Assembly (NCBI GenBank): GCA_002964805.2
Contig: PUDQ02000065.1
Span: forward strand, 1-18,346
Direction of reading: 5' to 3'
Source: Trametes villosa
Taxonomy: Eukaryota; Basidiomycota; Agaricomycetes; Polyporales; Polyporaceae
Length of the DNA stretch: 18,346 bases
How positions within the stretch are numbered: position 1 is the first letter of the stretch; each line of letters starts with the position of its first letter. The position numbers were made by a program, and so were the translations under genes. Shown here one piece after another: positions 16,781-18,346 of this stretch. The notes under the pieces were generated by a model, which was not told the origin of the DNA, searched no databases, and saw only the letters and a list, made by a program, of their open reading frames with translations.

Positions 16781-18346
16781 CCGCATCGCGCTCGAGCTCA
16801 GCAGCCTGCGTCCGTACTCGGTGAGTGCTACCTCTTTCCTCCGAGTCTGCGCGTCGCCGGGCTGAGTACGGTGCGAAAATTGCGAACGGCCGACCGGGAG
16901 TGGGCGCAAGACACGGCCGGTTAAGCTCGCAACCTCGTTAGTTAGCAAGTACTCTCTACATCCCGAGAAATACGCCGGGACTGACCTTATGAACACCGCC
17001 GCGTCGACCCGCCCTAGCCCCTCGATTCTTCTTCTCCCGCTCCGCATCTCGCCCGAACTGAGCAGCCCGCGCCTGTGCTGGAGGAATTCGACCACCTCCC
17101 ATCCCAATACGCCCGGATTAGTGCAGGGCACGGCGAGTCGAACGCGCAGCTTAATCAGTGAGTGATTACGGCACACCGAGAAGTATGGCGTGGCTCACCA
17201 CAACAATCCTGCGGCTCGGAGCTGTACCGTCTTCTCGCAGCTCTTCGCCCGAGTGTCCCGCGACCGCGACAAGCACCGCGCGTCTTGTGTTGGGGCCGCG
17301 ATGTCTGTATAGAGCGTGCAGAACTCACGTGCATTGTGCGAGGCGCGACGTGCGCACTCTCGATCCGCCGCCGCCAACATCGCCCCTGGAGGCCTCCATG
17401 GACAAGCACGTGAACACGAACCGAGGACGTGCGCACGCCTACGCGCAAATTCGGAGTCTCGGCGCATCGCTTTCGCCCCAGTGAGTGCCTCGTACTCGCG
17501 GAATGCAGTATTTCAGAATGCTCACCGCGGTTTCGATATGCCGCCCTGCCCATGCACGAGTTCAAGAGGTAGCTGCGTGCGGGGGGATCAGGCTGTGTTT
17601 CTGTGCGCCTCTTGATCGCGTGCGTGAGACGGTAGCCACGTGGATCGTGCGAGGCGCGACGTGCGAACTTCCGAACCGCCGCTCCTTCAAGCTTGCACGT
17701 CGCCCACTGTGCAGACCTCCCGAACCGGAGTTTACGAGCTCACAGACGCGATCCGAGGGCGCGCGCGCGCCTGCTTGCGAACTTGAACACCCGGTGCATC
17801 GCCCTGCCCGAACCCGCGTGAGTGTCTCGTACTCGCCCAATCTATCACTGAGTGCTCACCGCGGTCTCGATATGCCACTGCCCGTAGGCGACTCCGAGGA
17901 GTGTCTGTGCCCGCAGATATTCTGCGTTTGTGCCCGCCTTGGACCGGCCGCCCTCGTGAGTGCTTTGCACATGCGACAGATGGTTCTGGATGCTCACCGC
18001 GCTCTCGATGCGTCCTGCCAATGTTCGCGAACCGGCGTGCTCGGCGGTGGCTGTGCCCGCACTCGCAAGGTGAGTCGTTCGCGCCGCCTCCTTGGGAGCG
18101 TTGGACCGTGAATACGCAGAGCCGGGATTCGCAACGGTGAGCATGCTTCGATGCATCAGATGTCTGTATATACTGTAACTCACTCCTATCGGCTCCCCTA
18201 GTTCCCGCCGCTGAATGTGCTCGCGACCGTGCCACCTGCTCGAGAAGCCCCGCAGTGTCCGGCGCATGCCACCCCGCGCGCGCTCCAGGAACCCGGATAG
18301 AGGTCGGCGCGCGTTCGTTGAATTGCTATGCTGTGCACTCGCTGCA
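16781..18346. repeat. Degenerate repeat array with GTGAGTG / GCTCAC signals
   Basis: GTGAG-containing motifs lie at 16821, 17158, 17481, 17818, 17956, 18070 and 18137. In five of the units a CTCAC follows 36-42 bases later (17194, 17521, 17855, 17993, 18179), mostly as GCTCACCGCG. TCGATATGCC follows at 17533 and 17867. A 19-base block GTGCGAGGCGCGACGTGCG is identical at 17336 and 17647, and GCATCTCGCCCGAACTGAGC at 17044 resembles a block at 16783. The first spacings are about 320-340 bases, later ones 67-138. No protein family is recognised in either strand. The array runs to the right window edge. Confidence 0.65.

Noticed and set aside
15374..17176. Open frame of 600 codons on the minus strand
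   Set aside because: Its downstream third overlaps the U2AF65 fragment in another frame, and the rest has no recognisable domain; the length is explained by the high GC content and scarcity of stop codons.
17485..18111. 208-codon plus-strand frame through the repeat array
   Set aside because: Its sequence follows the repeat, crosses several donor-like signals and shows no domain; the minus strand is equally open.
16781..18346. CRISPR-like array
   Set aside because: The repeats are degenerate, unequal in length and spacing, and the genome is eukaryotic.

Overview
The window looks like a GC-rich genomic segment of a mushroom-forming basidiomycete (Agaricomycetes). The protein-coding genes are broken by many short introns, mostly 49-130 nt, with GTRNGT donors, CTNAC branch points and YAG acceptors. 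The left end is a fungal Tad1/I-type non-LTR retrotransposon, and one gene encodes a fungal-type nucleic-acid-deaminase-fold protein. All assignments come from reading motifs and splice signals; no database search was run.

Layout. (1) 1 to about 5962, plus strand: a LINE, cut by the left window edge, with ORF1 (zinc-knuckle gag-like) and ORF2 (endonuclease, reverse transcriptase, RNase H, C-terminal zinc motif) joined by an ATGA overlap, then a 3' UTR. (2) 6937 to about 5963, minus: the first five exons of an EamA/DMT-type membrane transporter, including an 18-nt microexon. The LINE sits in its fifth intron, so the rest of the gene is not next to it. (3) 6938-7356: divergent intergenic region. 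(4) 7357-9567, plus: a six-exon gene (636 aa as modelled) with an OTT_1508-like deaminase domain. (5) 9568-9844: short convergent gap. (6) 13316-9845, minus: a complete 14-exon amidase-signature enzyme (585 aa), catalytic Lys-Ser-Ser triad intact. (7) 13317 to about 15678: no recognised gene; a CA-rich microsatellite, a possible orphan gene start, and an imperfect tandem duplication of about 240 bp. (8) 16278-15679, minus: the C-terminal part of the splicing factor U2AF65 (end of RRM2 plus the UHM domain), with no recognisable upstream exons. (9) About 16370-18346: a degenerate repeat array whose units carry GTGAGTG and GCTCAC signals about 40 nt apart.

The genes do not form a pathway; the window is a mixed chromosomal segment with signs of rearrangement at both ends. 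The most notable points are the LINE in the transporter intron, the Ser in place of the aromatic residue of the LINE RT motif, the fungal deaminase, the cut-off U2AF65 fragment, and the splice-signal-like repeat array beside it.
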